Part shown: piece after piece, positions 1-9,281 of the stretch
How the letters are laid out: every line of letters begins with the position of its first letter
How positions within the stretch are numbered: position 1 is the stretch's first letter
Origin: Dechloromonas hankyongensis
GTDB lineage: Bacteria; Pseudomonadota; Gammaproteobacteria; Burkholderiales; Rhodocyclaceae
NCBI RefSeq assembly: GCF_022012295.1
Contig: NZ_JAKLTN010000009.1
Span: 1-61,486 of the forward strand
DNA: 61,486 bases
Direction: 5' to 3'
Notes under the pieces: model-generated
What the model saw: only the letters and a program-made list of their open reading frames with translations
Told to the model about the DNA's origin: nothing
Databases searched by the model: none
Made by a program: the position numbers and the translations under genes

Positions 1-65
1 TTCCCTGCCCGGCCGCCGCCGGTCAATGCCAGCCGGATCGAGTCCGGCAACTTCGTCAGCTTCAT
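1..65 (-). CDS. 5' fragment of a gene leaving the window, possibly patatin-like
   Basis: Only the first 21 codons are present. An ATG at 65-63 on the minus strand follows a strong AGGAGG ribosome site at about 67-72. The visible residues MKLTKLPDSIRLALTGGGRAG end in a glycine-rich loop. A hydrophobic strand followed by GGGxxG at the N-terminus resembles the oxyanion-hole loop of patatin-like phospholipases, but 21 residues cannot decide this. The gene is transcribed away from the window and is preceded by a large dyad element at 124-160. Confidence 0.5.
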   Translation of the reverse strand, partial: MKLTKLPDSIRLALTGGGRAG

Positions 66-123
66 ATCTCCTCCTGTTGCTTTTCTGCAGTGCCGTTCTT
101 TAAGGGAAGAATAGCACCGACTC

Positions 124-160
124 ACTAATATGTGAGTGATTTAATCACTACGATATTAGT
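124..160. promoter_or_regulatory. 37-bp nested dyad, probable operator
   Basis: ACTAATAT (124-131) and ATATTAGT (153-160) are inverted copies. A perfect 15-bp palindrome, AGTGATTTAATCACT (135-149), sits between them and shares the same centre at base 142. A further inverted pair, ACTCAC/GTGAGT, lies at 120-137. The element is about 55 bp upstream of the gene starting at 65 and beyond the terminator of the ALDH operon. A dimeric repressor site of TetR or GntR type is likely. The regulator is not identified. Confidence 0.6.
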
Positions 161-191
161 AAGTCAACAGGAAAACATTCCCTCCCGGATG

Positions 192-221
192 AAAAAAATC
201 CGGCCGCACGCAGCGGCCGGA
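192..221 (-). terminator. Rho-independent terminator after the ALDH gene
   Basis: TCCGGCCGC (199-207) pairs with GCGGCCGGA (213-221) around a 5-nt loop. On the minus strand the stem is followed by seven T (A run at 192-198). It lies 52 bp beyond the stop of the aldehyde dehydrogenase and would end the minus-strand operon. Confidence 0.85.
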
Positions 222-272
222 AAACTCCACAGAGCAGAGAGATGAACGCAGGGAAAACTTGGTATCCAGGAC

Positions 273-1703
273 TTAGGACTTCATGATCTTCAGCGTCTGG
301 ATCGACGTGTATTCCGCCAGGCCATGCTGGCCGAACTCGACGCCGATGCCCGACTGCTTGACGCCGCCGAACGGTGCGTCGGGCTGGATGGCGCCGTGCT
401 CGTTGACCCAGGCCGTACCGCATTCGAGGCGCAGGGCCAGCGCGGCGGCCTTGGCCGGATCGCTCGACCATACCGAACCGCCCAGACCGTTCGGGCTGTT
501 GTTGGCGCGGGCGATGACCTCGTCGATGTCCGAATACTTGATGACCGGCAGAATGGGCCCGAAGGGTTCCTCGTCAACCAGACGCACGCCGTCAGCGATA
601 TCGGCGACGATGGTCGGCTCGTAGAAATAACCGGGGCCGGCCTTGCGCTGGCCGCCGCACAGGAAGCGGGCGCCGTGGGCGCGGGCGTCCGCGGCCAGCT
701 CCTCGACCTTGGCCAGCTGCATGACATTCTGGATCGGGCCGAGCTGGGTTTCCGGGTTCATGCCGTCGCCGACCACCGCGTTACGGGCCAGATTGGCCAG
801 TTCGCCGCAAAGCTCGTCATAGATGCTTTCATGCACGTAGAGGCGCTTCAAGCAGGCGCAGGTCTGGCCGTTGTTGTGGAAGCTGACGCCGAACAGCTTG
901 GGCGCGATGGCCTTCACATCGACATCGGGCAGCACGATGCCGGCGTCGTTGCCGCCGAGTTCCAGGGTCAGGCGCTTCAGGTTGCACGAGGCGTTGGCCA
1001 TGATGCGCTTGCCGGTCGCCGTCGAGCCGGTAAACACGATCTTGGCGATGCCCGGATGGCCGGTCATGACCGGGCCGACGTTGGAACCGGCGGCGCCGGT
1101 GATGAAATTGAGCACGCCCGGCGGCAGGATGGCATTGGCCAGTTCGGCGAAGCGGGCAGTCGCCACCGGCGTCATTTCGGACGGCTTGAGCACCACGGTA
1201 TTGCCGGCGCGCAGGGCGGGAATGACGTGCCAGATGGCGATCATCAGCGGCCAATTCCACGGCGTGATCGAACCGACCACGCCGAGCGGCTTGCGATGCA
1301 CCTCGACACGCGCCTCAGCGTTGTCCTGAATGACTTCGACCGGCAGTTCCAGATCGGCCGTGACATGCGTCCAGGCAATCGAACCGCCGACTTCCATGCC
1401 CGCCCCGACGCCGTTCAGGCCACCCTGCGGCTTGCCGGTTTCCAGCGTGACCAGGCGCATCAATTCCGGCATGTGGGCTTCAAGTGCCGCCCCCAACGCG
1501 TGCATCAACGCCTTGCGCTCGGCATCCGGCTTGGCGCTCCAGGCCGGGAAAGCAGCCTGGGCGGCCTTGACCGCCGCATCGACGTGGCTGGCATCGCCGG
1601 CCGGGGCGCGAGCGAAAATCTCGCCGCTCGCCGGGTTGATGACCGGGAAGGTAGTGGCTGCGTGGACGGCTTGGCCGCCGATCAGCATGGAAATGGTTTG
1701 CAT
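273..1703 (-). CDS. NAD(P)-dependent aldehyde dehydrogenase
   Basis: A 476-residue protein of full ALDH superfamily length. Visible motifs are the cofactor-domain PWNWP segment, the glycine motif FTGSTATGK, the catalytic base motif LELGGND and the nucleophile in NNGQTCACL (Cys near residue 282). It should oxidise an aldehyde to the acid in the cytoplasm. It is the last gene of a minus-strand operon that begins with a flavin amine oxidase, so an aldehyde from amine oxidation is the natural substrate (inference). It resembles the aromatic and betaine-aldehyde branch, but the substrate cannot be read from sequence. The start ATG at 1703 follows a GGAG-type site. Confidence 0.93.
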   Translation of the reverse strand: MQTISMLIGGQAVHAATTFPVINPASGEIFARAPAGDASHVDAAVKAAQAAFPAWSAKPDAERKALMHALGAALEAHMPELMRLVTLETGKPQGGLNGVGAGMEVGGSIAWTHVTADLELPVEVIQDNAEARVEVHRKPLGVVGSITPWNWPLMIAIWHVIPALRAGNTVVLKPSEMTPVATARFAELANAILPPGVLNFITGAAGSNVGPVMTGHPGIAKIVFTGSTATGKRIMANASCNLKRLTLELGGNDAGIVLPDVDVKAIAPKLFGVSFHNNGQTCACLKRLYVHESIYDELCGELANLARNAVVGDGMNPETQLGPIQNVMQLAKVEELAADARAHGARFLCGGQRKAGPGYFYEPTIVADIADGVRLVDEEPFGPILPVIKYSDIDEVIARANNSPNGLGGSVWSSDPAKAAALALRLECGTAWVNEHGAIQPDAPFGGVKQSGIGVEFGQHGLAEYTSIQTLKIMKS

Positions 1704-1736
1704 GTCGTCTCCTGTTTGATTGTTCGTTGCGTCGGC

Positions 1737-2735
1737 CTACAGGCCCTGCCCGTCGGCGATCACGCCGTGCCGCGAGAAGCGGACCAGCCCGTTGCCGGCC
1801 CACAGCGCGGCGGTCAGTGAAAGGCGGTCGTCGCGCTGCTTCCAGGTGAAGCTGGCGCCGCCGTCGGTGCTGTCGAGCAGCACGCCATCCAGGCTGGTGC
1901 CGAAAACGTGGCCGCCGCCCTCGACCAGATCGGTGACCGAGCTCTTGCTGCCGCTGACCACCGGCTGCCAACTGCGGCCGTCGTCCTGACTGCGGTAGAT
2001 CGTGCCGCGCAGGCCGCCGACCAGCAGCGTGCCGTCCTTGAGCGCGACGCCGGTCCACAGCGAGCCCTTGTAGCCGGTATTCAGGTATTGCCAGCTCTGG
2101 CCGTGATCGGCGCTGCGCAAGACCATGCCGCGCTCGGCGGCGACGAACAGTTCGCCCTTGGCGGAGGCGAAAATGCGGAACAGGTTGCGGTCGGCCTTGC
2201 CGCCATCCGGCGGCGCCGGCAGATCGATCGGCGTCCAACTCTTGCCGCCATCCTGCGTACGCAGAACCAGCGACCACAGGCCGACGGCCAGGCCCTCGCG
2301 GGCATTGGTGAAATGGACCGAAAACAGCGGCCGGTCCTCCTGGGTTTCCAGGCGCTGGATGCTCCAGTTCTCGCCGCCATCGGCGGTGTGGATGATGGCG
2401 CCCCACTGGCCGACAGCCCAGCCGTTCTTGTCATCGGCGAAATGCACGGCGGTCAGCGTCGAGGACACCGGCACGGAGGCGGCCTGGCGGAAGGTCTTGC
2501 CCTCGTCGTCGGAGAGCAGGATGGTGCCGTAGTCGCCGACCGTAACCAGGCGCTTGCCGGCGTAGGCGGCGCCCTGGATGGGGGCCAGCGTGGCGGCGGC
2601 GCTCTTCTTGGCCGGCTGGGCCTGGAGCGGCGCTGGAGCAGCCGGTGCCTGGGCCATGGCCGGGACAGCAATCAGGCCACCGAGCAGCGCGGCGATCAGG
2701 GTGGTGGCGCGGAGCGTCATGGGTTGCTTGTTCAT
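1737..2735 (-). CDS. Exported YCF48/BNR-repeat beta-propeller protein
   Basis: 332 residues with a clear Sec signal peptide ending near AMAQ (about residue 29). The body carries repeated BNR/Asp-box-like units such as LLSDDEGKTF, HTADGGENW, RTQDGGKSW, RSADHGQSW, RSQDDGRSW and DSTDGGASF, giving a six- to seven-bladed propeller of the YCF48/photosystem assembly-factor type. It is thought to be periplasmic. Such proteins are often encoded beside MMPL/RND permeases and DUF1302/DUF1329 proteins, as here (permease start 13 bp away). The exact role is unknown; assembly or gating of the export complex is a guess. Confidence 0.85.
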   Translation of the reverse strand: MNKQPMTLRATTLIAALLGGLIAVPAMAQAPAAPAPLQAQPAKKSAAATLAPIQGAAYAGKRLVTVGDYGTILLSDDEGKTFRQAASVPVSSTLTAVHFADDKNGWAVGQWGAIIHTADGGENWSIQRLETQEDRPLFSVHFTNAREGLAVGLWSLVLRTQDGGKSWTPIDLPAPPDGGKADRNLFRIFASAKGELFVAAERGMVLRSADHGQSWQYLNTGYKGSLWTGVALKDGTLLVGGLRGTIYRSQDDGRSWQPVVSGSKSSVTDLVEGGGHVFGTSLDGVLLDSTDGGASFTWKQRDDRLSLTAALWAGNGLVRFSRHGVIADGQGL

Positions 2736-2748
2736 GGTCGGCTCCCGA

Positions 2749-5142
2749 TCAGTGGTTGAGGATGCCCGGCGCGCGGACAGGCGTCTTGCGCGGGAACAGT
2801 TTTTCCAGCCACACGGCGAAGGCCGGCAGCGCTGTCATGGCCATCACCATATTGACCATGAACATGAAGGCGAGCAGCTTGCCCATGTCGGCCTGGAACT
2901 TGAGGTCCGAGAACGCCCAGGTGGCGACGCCGATGGCCAGCGTGATGGCGGTGAAGATGGTCGCCGTACCGACTTCGAGGATGGAATGCTCGAGCGCCTT
3001 GACGATGTTCTCGCCCTGCGACAGGTGCAGTTGCAGGCGGTTGTAGATGTAGAAGGCGTAATCGACGCCGATGCCGACGGCGAGCACCATGACCGGCAGC
3101 GTGGCGACGGTGAGGCCGATCTCCAGCTCCTTCATGAACCAGTAGCCGATGAAGGTGCCGACGGTGAGCGGCAGGCAGCAGGCGAGCACGGCACGGAAAT
3201 CGCGATAGACCATGGCGACCAGGAAGACGATGGCGGCATAGACGTACATCATCATCGGCATTTCGCTCTTCTCGACCTCGTCGTTCACCGCGGCCAGCAC
3301 GCCGGCATTGCCGGAAGCGAGTCGGATGGTGACGCCGTCGAGCTTGTGCTCGGCGCGGAAGGCCTTGACCTTGTCGATGACACGATTGATGGTCGTCGCC
3401 TTGTGGTCGTTGAGGAACAGGTGCACCGCCGTCATGCTGCAATCCTTGCGCATGTAGCCGCGCATCCGGCCGATTTCGGTGGCCAGCGCCGCGTAATTGC
3501 CCGGATCGATGGGGATGGCGTTCATCTTCGGGTTGCCTTCGTTGTAGCCCTCGTTATAGGTCCGCAACTGGCCGGAGAAGGAAATGGCCGATAGCACGCC
3601 CTCGGTGTTCTGCATGTGCCAGACGAACTGGTCCTGGTAGAGGCCGAGCGCGACGTTCTCGCAGGACTCCGGCGCCGTCTCGAAGACCACGGTCAGCCAG
3701 TCGAGGCCAGTGTCGTAGGCTTCCGAAATGGCCACCGCATCGCGGTTGAAGCGGGCTTCCGGGCGCAGTTCCGGGGCGCCGGGCTGCAGCGTGCCGATGA
3801 CACGGTCGCTGCTCTGCCACACGGAAACCGCGAACACGCCGAGCGTCAGCGCGATGACGATGGCCGCATTGCGCGGTTCGGCGACGCGGGCCAAGGCACG
3901 CAACCAGCGGGCCCGCTTGTCGCGCTTCATCATCGCCTTGTCGGCGTATTCCTTGGTGAAGGTGAAGAAGGACGCGGCGATGGGCAGCATCGCCAGGTTG
4001 GTGGTGATCTTGAAGAAGACGCCGAGCGAGGCGGTGATCGCCAGTTCGCGCACCATCGGGATGGGAATCAGGATCAGCGTGATGAAGGAAACGAAGGCGG
4101 TGACCAGGGCCAGCACACCGGGAATCAGCAGGCCGGAGAAGCTGGCGCGGGCCGCCTGTTCGGTGGTCTTGCCGTGCGCCAGTTCGCGCACGATGAAGTT
4201 GATCTGCTGCACGCCGTGCGACACGCCGATGGCGAAGACCAGGAAGGGCACCAGCACGGCCAGCGGATCGAGGCCGAAGCCGAGCAGGCGCAGGGCGCCG
4301 AACTGCCAGACCAGCGAGGTGAAGGAGCAGACGATGGGCAGGATGGTGAAACGCAGCGAATGGCAGTACCAATACACCGCCCCCGCCGTCAGCAGCAGGG
4401 CCACGGCACAGAATTCGAGCACTGACGAGGCGCCGTCGGCGATGTCGCCGATCTGTTTGGCGAAGCCGATGATCTGGATTTCGAAATCGGCGTCCTCGAA
4501 CTGCTTGCGCAGGCCTTCCAGCTTGTCGTTGTAGGCGACGTAGTCGATCTTGTTGCCGTCCTTGTCCACCTCGGCCAGTTCGGCGACGATCATCGCGCTG
4601 GTCTGGTCGCGCGACACCAGCGTGCCGACGAAGCCGCCCTGGCTGGCCGAGCGCTGGATGCCGGCGATGATTTCGGAATTGAGCTGGTCCGGCGTCACGG
4701 TGCCGGAAATCAGCGGATCGGCGCGGAAGCCCTCTTCGGTGATTTCATTGACGAAGCTGTTCGGCGTCCATAGCGACTGCACGCCGAGGCGGTCGACGCC
4801 CGGCAGGTAGATCACCGCCTGGGTCACGTCGTACAGGCGCTTCAGGCCGGCCTGCGTCCAGATGGTGTCCTTCTTGGCCTTGACCACGACGTTCAGGCGG
4901 TTGGCGCCGAGCACGTCGTTGCGGTACTTGTGGAAAGTCTCGATGTATTCGTGGCCGGTCGGCATCTGCTTCTCGAAACCGGCTTCCATGCGCAGCTGCA
5001 GCGCGAAATAGCCCATCACGGCGGTAAAGATGGCCAGCCAGATCAGGAAGGGCGTCCGGAACTTGAAGCAGAAATTCTCCAACCCGCCGAGGGCATGAGT
5101 CAGGTACTTGTCGACATCGTCGACGCTGAAAAGGTTGAGCAT
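2749..5142 (-). CDS. MMPL/RND-superfamily permease
   Basis: 797 residues. The N-terminus has one transmembrane helix (about residues 30-50), then a large periplasmic loop, then a block of membrane helices from about 240, and a second loop and helix block after about 430. This is the duplicated RND plan in the MMPL/HpnN-like subgroup (shorter than AcrB). The acidic-rich GIGVDYAFYIYNRLQ segment in the second half is the typical proton-relay helix. It probably moves a hydrophobic compound across the envelope. It is coupled in an operon to a BNR propeller downstream and a DUF1302 protein upstream, a common grouping in aromatic, steroid and hydrocarbon degraders. Confidence 0.9.
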   Translation of the reverse strand: MLNLFSVDDVDKYLTHALGGLENFCFKFRTPFLIWLAIFTAVMGYFALQLRMEAGFEKQMPTGHEYIETFHKYRNDVLGANRLNVVVKAKKDTIWTQAGLKRLYDVTQAVIYLPGVDRLGVQSLWTPNSFVNEITEEGFRADPLISGTVTPDQLNSEIIAGIQRSASQGGFVGTLVSRDQTSAMIVAELAEVDKDGNKIDYVAYNDKLEGLRKQFEDADFEIQIIGFAKQIGDIADGASSVLEFCAVALLLTAGAVYWYCHSLRFTILPIVCSFTSLVWQFGALRLLGFGLDPLAVLVPFLVFAIGVSHGVQQINFIVRELAHGKTTEQAARASFSGLLIPGVLALVTAFVSFITLILIPIPMVRELAITASLGVFFKITTNLAMLPIAASFFTFTKEYADKAMMKRDKRARWLRALARVAEPRNAAIVIALTLGVFAVSVWQSSDRVIGTLQPGAPELRPEARFNRDAVAISEAYDTGLDWLTVVFETAPESCENVALGLYQDQFVWHMQNTEGVLSAISFSGQLRTYNEGYNEGNPKMNAIPIDPGNYAALATEIGRMRGYMRKDCSMTAVHLFLNDHKATTINRVIDKVKAFRAEHKLDGVTIRLASGNAGVLAAVNDEVEKSEMPMMMYVYAAIVFLVAMVYRDFRAVLACCLPLTVGTFIGYWFMKELEIGLTVATLPVMVLAVGIGVDYAFYIYNRLQLHLSQGENIVKALEHSILEVGTATIFTAITLAIGVATWAFSDLKFQADMGKLLAFMFMVNMVMAMTALPAFAVWLEKLFPRKTPVRAPGILNH

Positions 5143-5223
5143 GATGAGCTGTCCTGCGGGAGATGATTTGTTCTTATGGTTTGGGCCAGGCGGCGGGCGA
5201 GCGCCCCCTGGCCTTGAGTCGCT

Positions 5224-6861
5224 TTAGAAGTTGCGCGACACGTAGACACCGAAGAAATCGCGGTCCTTGTACGGCTGGTCATAGACGCGCGAGCCGCCCC
5301 AGAACTTGGCGTAGTTCACGCCGGCCTGCCACTTGGCCGGGTTCTGCGTGAAGCTGACGATGAAGTTGGTCGACTTCGCCCCTTCCATGAACAGCGCCGA
5401 GGCGTTCGGCGTGCGGCCGCTCACCGCCTGGAAGTAGTAGATCTCCGGCGTGACCTGCCAACCCGGTATCAGGTTGCCGTCGTAGGTCCAGCTGAAGTCC
5501 AGGTTGTAGCCCCAGGACAGCTTGTCGCCCACGGCTTCCGCGCTGTTGCCCAGGTTGAATTCCTGGCCCCAGGCCCAGACGCCGGCGCCGATCGGCTCGG
5601 CACCGTAGTACTTCTTCAGCTTCGGATAGTAGGTAGCCACGGCTTCGATCATGAAAGTCGCCGTCGAGGCATTGCCCAGCGCCTTCAGGATGCCGCCGTA
5701 GTCGCCCGGCGTCATGCTCAGCAGGCCGGTCAGGTGCCACTGGAACTTCTTCTCGTCCACCCAGCACTTGCCGCCATTCGAGGCGCACAGGTCGAAACCC
5801 GGGTTAAGCGAAACGGCATCCTTCGGCCGGTAGGACAATTCCGTGCCGATAGCCCAGTCGCCGACCGGCAGGTTGGCCGAAACCCCGTACATGCGGCGGT
5901 CTTCGGCGTACTGCCATTCGAAGGCCATGGAATTGGGATCGATGGCCAGGTTCGGCGCCTTGTCGTGGTAGGCCATGGCGTAGAAACCGAGGTTCAACTG
6001 GGTGCCCGACGGCTGCCAGCGCACGGCGGCGCCGTACTGGCCGGAGTCCTTGGCCTTGACGCGATTGATGCCGTAGGTGCTGTCGCCGACGCCCAGGCCG
6101 TTCACCTGCGACCAGTAGCTGCCGGTCGGCGGGAAGTAGTTGGCGTTCCACGCCGCCTGGTAGTAGGCCTCGACGTTCACGCCGTGACCCAGGCCGGTGG
6201 CGAAGCTGACGATTGGCGCCGGCAGGAACACCTCTTTCAGCTGCGTGCCAGGCTGCGACAAGCGCATGATGTCCATGGCGTTCACCTGGTTGATGCCGCC
6301 GGGCAGGAACAGGCTCTCGCCCCAGCTGATCACCTGGTTGCCGGCACGGACCCGGGCGCGTTGCTCGCCGACCGAGAATTCCTTGCTCACCCACAAATCG
6401 AGCAGGCGGGTCTTGAACTCCAGATCGTCGCGCGCGTCGTCGGACAGCGAAGCGGTGTAGCCGTTGGGGCCGGTCGCCGCGCTGACGAAGCCGGTCGTCT
6501 TGGTCGCCGTGAAGTCGCGCAGCCAGCTGAAGCGGCCCATGAACTTCCAGTCGTCCGGCATCTTGAGCAGCAGTTCGTGCGTACCCTTCAGGTAGGTGGT
6601 GAAGGCATCGCCCTTCTTGTAGTTGATGTTGCCCTGATCGCCGACGCCCTGGAAGGTCGTGTTGCCGGTCGGCGCGCCGTTGCCCGAGGCGCCGGCGACG
6701 ACCAGGTCACTCGACGGCCCCTGGGCCCGGATGCCGGTGCCCAGCGACACGGTCGAATCGAAGCTGCCGGAAATGCTTTCGGTTTCGAAGGTGAAGGCGG
6801 AGGCCGCCCCCACGTAGCCAATCAGCGCTGCCAGAACGGTTTTCTTGAATATGGTGTGCAT
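5224..6861 (-). CDS. DUF1302 family outer-membrane protein
   Basis: 545 residues. It has a signal peptide (cleavage near ASAF, about residue 22), then the family's opening ETESISGSFDSTVSLGTGIR, and a C-terminal aromatic residue (VSRNF) typical of outer-membrane barrels. Alternating aromatic strands run throughout. The conserved INQVNAMD segment is present. Family members are predicted outer-membrane channels found with DUF1329 proteins; the DUF1329 gene lies 30 bp upstream here. A role in uptake or export of the compound handled by the MMPL permease is inferred. Confidence 0.88.
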   Translation of the reverse strand: MHTIFKKTVLAALIGYVGAASAFTFETESISGSFDSTVSLGTGIRAQGPSSDLVVAGASGNGAPTGNTTFQGVGDQGNINYKKGDAFTTYLKGTHELLLKMPDDWKFMGRFSWLRDFTATKTTGFVSAATGPNGYTASLSDDARDDLEFKTRLLDLWVSKEFSVGEQRARVRAGNQVISWGESLFLPGGINQVNAMDIMRLSQPGTQLKEVFLPAPIVSFATGLGHGVNVEAYYQAAWNANYFPPTGSYWSQVNGLGVGDSTYGINRVKAKDSGQYGAAVRWQPSGTQLNLGFYAMAYHDKAPNLAIDPNSMAFEWQYAEDRRMYGVSANLPVGDWAIGTELSYRPKDAVSLNPGFDLCASNGGKCWVDEKKFQWHLTGLLSMTPGDYGGILKALGNASTATFMIEAVATYYPKLKKYYGAEPIGAGVWAWGQEFNLGNSAEAVGDKLSWGYNLDFSWTYDGNLIPGWQVTPEIYYFQAVSGRTPNASALFMEGAKSTNFIVSFTQNPAKWQAGVNYAKFWGGSRVYDQPYKDRDFFGVYVSRNF

Positions 6862-6891
6862 GGTTTTACCCTCTTTTTCCGTTCAGTCGGC

Positions 6892-8280
6892 TCAGCGTTC
6901 GCTGATGGCGCGCAGGTTGTCCGAGGTGTAGAAGCCTTCCTTCAGCTTCGGATCGTTGGCTTCGACAAACCACTTCATGTCCTTGCCGCCGCCGAGCGAG
7001 CTCTGGTCGACCAGGTAACGGTTGTCGATCAGGTTGTACTGGACGAAAGCCGGGTTGTCGCAGCTGCCCGTTTCATAGACCGGGATGACGAAGCCTTCGC
7101 GCAGCTTCCACAGCTTGCCCTGGGCGTCGTAGTCCTCGGCGACGACGATGGACCAGCTGTCCTCGTCGATGTAGAAGGTGCGCTTCGGCGCGACGTGGCG
7201 GACGCCCGACTTGACAGTGGCTTCGACCACCCACACGCGGTGCGTCTCGTAACGGCGATGGGCGCTATCGACGGCGTTTTCCTTGGTGACGTCGCTGAAC
7301 TTGACGTTCGGGTCGTACATGCCGAAGGCGTTGTAGCCGACGATCATTTCCTTCTTGCCGACCAGCTTCCAGTCGAAGCGCTCGATGGTGCCGTTGAACA
7401 TGCGCGGCTCGTCCATCGTGTACTGGTTCTCGAAGCCGATCTGCGGCGCGTCATAGGCGTAGGTCGGCATGCGGCGGACGCGGCGCTGGCCCGGGAAGTA
7501 GTAGAACACCTCGTTGGTCTTGTCGGCGAACACGGTGATCGCCAGCGACTGGCCGGCCAGTGCGGTCGGCGACTTGTAGGCGAAGTAGGTGTAGTACTCG
7601 ACCGGCGGCATGGCGGAGAACTGGGCCGAGCCCTTCTTGCCCCACGGGAAGAAATAGGTCTGCGTCGAGGTGGCGGCGATCCACTCGCTGGAACCCGGGC
7701 GCGGCGACAGGGCGGTGTACAGGGTCGGATATTCGAAACCGACACCGGCGTACTTCATCTTGACGTTCCACATCGCCTCCGTGCCGGAGTGCGGCACCGG
7801 GAAGGGGATGCCCGGCACGGTAGCTTCCTTCAGGCTCCAGCCGTCGGCACCGATCTTGGCGGTGGTGACGTTCTTCTTGGTGTTGTCGGCGACGAAGTCG
7901 GGATTGCCGCAGGTACGGCGGGACGGATAGACATCCATCTTGTAGCCCTTGTTCTGCTTGATCAGCTGAACCTGGCCCGGCGACAGTTGCGCCGCGTACT
8001 TGTCGACGTTGCTGGCATCGATCGAATACAGCGGCTTGTCGCCCTTGTGCTTCCAGGCGTCGGCGCGGCTCTTGCCATAGCTCCAGCCGGAAGCCTGCGG
8101 CTCGTTGCCGGCCCAGGCGGGAATGGAGCCATCCTTGTTGGCACCCTTCTCGGCACCGACCGGGGTCAGTTCCTTGCCGAGCTTGGCGGCATCGGCGTCC
8201 GTCCCGGCCTGGACGGAGAACGACGCGGAGAATACGGTAGCCAGGATCGCTGCGGCCCCGGCCTTCTTGAACATGATCAT
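6892..8280 (-). CDS. DUF1329 family periplasmic protein
   Basis: 462 residues from the ATG at 8280, which sits 5 nt after an AGGAGG site; an in-frame ATG two codons later is also possible, and a longer frame upstream lacks a ribosome site. The signal peptide ends near SVQA. The family hallmark DAAKLGKELTPVGAEKGANKDGSIPAW follows directly. DUF1329 proteins have a LolA/LolB-like fold and are almost always paired with DUF1302 proteins, as here. Binding or carrying a hydrophobic ligand through the periplasm is a reasonable inference. Confidence 0.88.
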   Translation of the reverse strand: MIMFKKAGAAAILATVFSASFSVQAGTDADAAKLGKELTPVGAEKGANKDGSIPAWAGNEPQASGWSYGKSRADAWKHKGDKPLYSIDASNVDKYAAQLSPGQVQLIKQNKGYKMDVYPSRRTCGNPDFVADNTKKNVTTAKIGADGWSLKEATVPGIPFPVPHSGTEAMWNVKMKYAGVGFEYPTLYTALSPRPGSSEWIAATSTQTYFFPWGKKGSAQFSAMPPVEYYTYFAYKSPTALAGQSLAITVFADKTNEVFYYFPGQRRVRRMPTYAYDAPQIGFENQYTMDEPRMFNGTIERFDWKLVGKKEMIVGYNAFGMYDPNVKFSDVTKENAVDSAHRRYETHRVWVVEATVKSGVRHVAPKRTFYIDEDSWSIVVAEDYDAQGKLWKLREGFVIPVYETGSCDNPAFVQYNLIDNRYLVDQSSLGGGKDMKWFVEANDPKLKEGFYTSDNLRAISER

Positions 8281-8449
8281 TTCAACCTCCTGTGTGGTGA
8301 ACAGAGCCAACCCCTCCGGCCGGCCGCAACCAATTTCACTGGTTAGGGGCAGTGTAGGAATTGCCCCTCAGTGTCCGTTATCAAAAATCGGCAACTTTTC
8401 TTGATCCACATCAGATCGGGGTTGGTGCCCCGGTTGCCGGTGCTTCGCC

Positions 8450-8902
8450 TTACATCGCCCCCATCGAATACATGTCGGCCCGGATGCGCCAGCCCTCCTT
8501 GCCCTTGCTCCATACGAACAGCGAGCGCACCTCGAACGGCTTGTCCTCGGCCTTGGGCGTGACATGCCAGGTCACCCAGGACAGCGCGGCATCCGGCCCG
8601 AGGCGGCGGATCGTATGCACACCGAGCTTGACCTTGCGGGTGTCGGCCAGCAGGTGCTCGATGGTGCCGTGGATGCCTTCCGGCGTATTGACCACCGCCT
8701 TCTGGCCTTCGCCGTGGATGACGGCATCGCTGCCCCAGACCTGGGTGGCGATGGTCTTGGCATCGCCCTTCTCCCAGGCTTTTTCGAGAACGGCCAAACG
8801 CTCGCCGATGACCTTGTCGAGCCCGGCATCGCCAGCCTGCGCAGCCACAGCAGCCAGCCCGAGCAGCACCGCGACAACCATTTTTTGCAGGAATGCGACC
8901 AT
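8450..8902 (-). CDS. Exported SnoaL/NTF2-like protein
   Basis: 150 residues with a signal peptide (MVAFLQKMVVAVLLGLAAVAAQAG). The mature part matches the DUF4440/SnoaL-like cone-shaped fold: an N-terminal helix (LAVLEKAWEKGDAKTIA), then strands such as DAVIHGEG, VHTIRRLG, ALSWVTWHV and WRIRADMYSMG. A ribosome site, AAGGAG, overlaps the stop of the cytochrome gene 5 bp upstream, so it is in the operon. There is a 170-bp gap before DUF1329. Function unknown; it may bind or isomerise a small molecule in the periplasm. Confidence 0.75.
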   Translation of the reverse strand: MVAFLQKMVVAVLLGLAAVAAQAGDAGLDKVIGERLAVLEKAWEKGDAKTIATQVWGSDAVIHGEGQKAVVNTPEGIHGTIEHLLADTRKVKLGVHTIRRLGPDAALSWVTWHVTPKAEDKPFEVRSLFVWSKGKEGWRIRADMYSMGAM

Positions 8903-8906
8903 CGAA

Positions 8907-9281
8907 TTACTCCTTAATCAGGGTTTGCAGGTAACAGATCAGGTTTTGCCGCTCGGCCGCCGACTTCAGACCCTGGAAGGGCATGGCAGTACCGGGCACG
9001 ACGGTATTCGGCGAGGTCAGGAAGGCATCGAGCCGGGTTTCGTCCCAGGCTCCCTGCTTGGCGGCCATCGCCTCGGAATAGCTGAAGCCCTCTGCCTTGG
9101 CCGGCTCACGGCCATAGATGCCGTACAGATTCGGACCGACCGTATGGGCGGCACCGGCCGCCGCGACGTGGCAAATGCCGCACTTGTTGGCGAAAGTCTT
9201 CTGGCCCTTGTCGAGGTTGCACTCGGCGGCACCGGCGGCGCCCGCCAGCAGGGCGAGGAACGGGAAAATCAGCTTCTTCAT
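8907..9281 (-). CDS. Periplasmic monohaem cytochrome c
   Basis: 124 residues. The signal peptide ends near AGAAGA, one CGICH haem motif lies near residue 34, and a distal Met is likely in GTAMPFQGLKS. The size and the KGQKTFANKCGICH...VGPNLYGIYGR pattern are those of class I cytochrome c (c2/c550 type). The ATG at 9281 overlaps the TGA of the flavin amine oxidase in an ATGA junction, so the two are translationally coupled. It is the likely electron acceptor of that flavoenzyme (see findings). Confidence 0.9.
   Translation of the reverse strand: MKKLIFPFLALLAGAAGAAECNLDKGQKTFANKCGICHVAAAGAAHTVGPNLYGIYGREPAKAEGFSYSEAMAAKQGAWDETRLDAFLTSPNTVVPGTAMPFQGLKSAAERQNLICYLQTLIKE

Noticed and set aside
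324..1820. A 498-codon plus-strand frame opposite the aldehyde dehydrogenase
   Set aside because: It mirrors the ALDH gene in the opposite strand, has no family motif and no ribosome site. Such long antisense frames are common at this GC content and occur opposite most large genes here.
5734..8346. An 870-codon plus-strand frame across the DUF1302 and DUF1329 genes
   Set aside because: It spans two clear minus-strand genes and their gap, with low-complexity Arg/Gly/Ala/Val composition and no recognisable domain.
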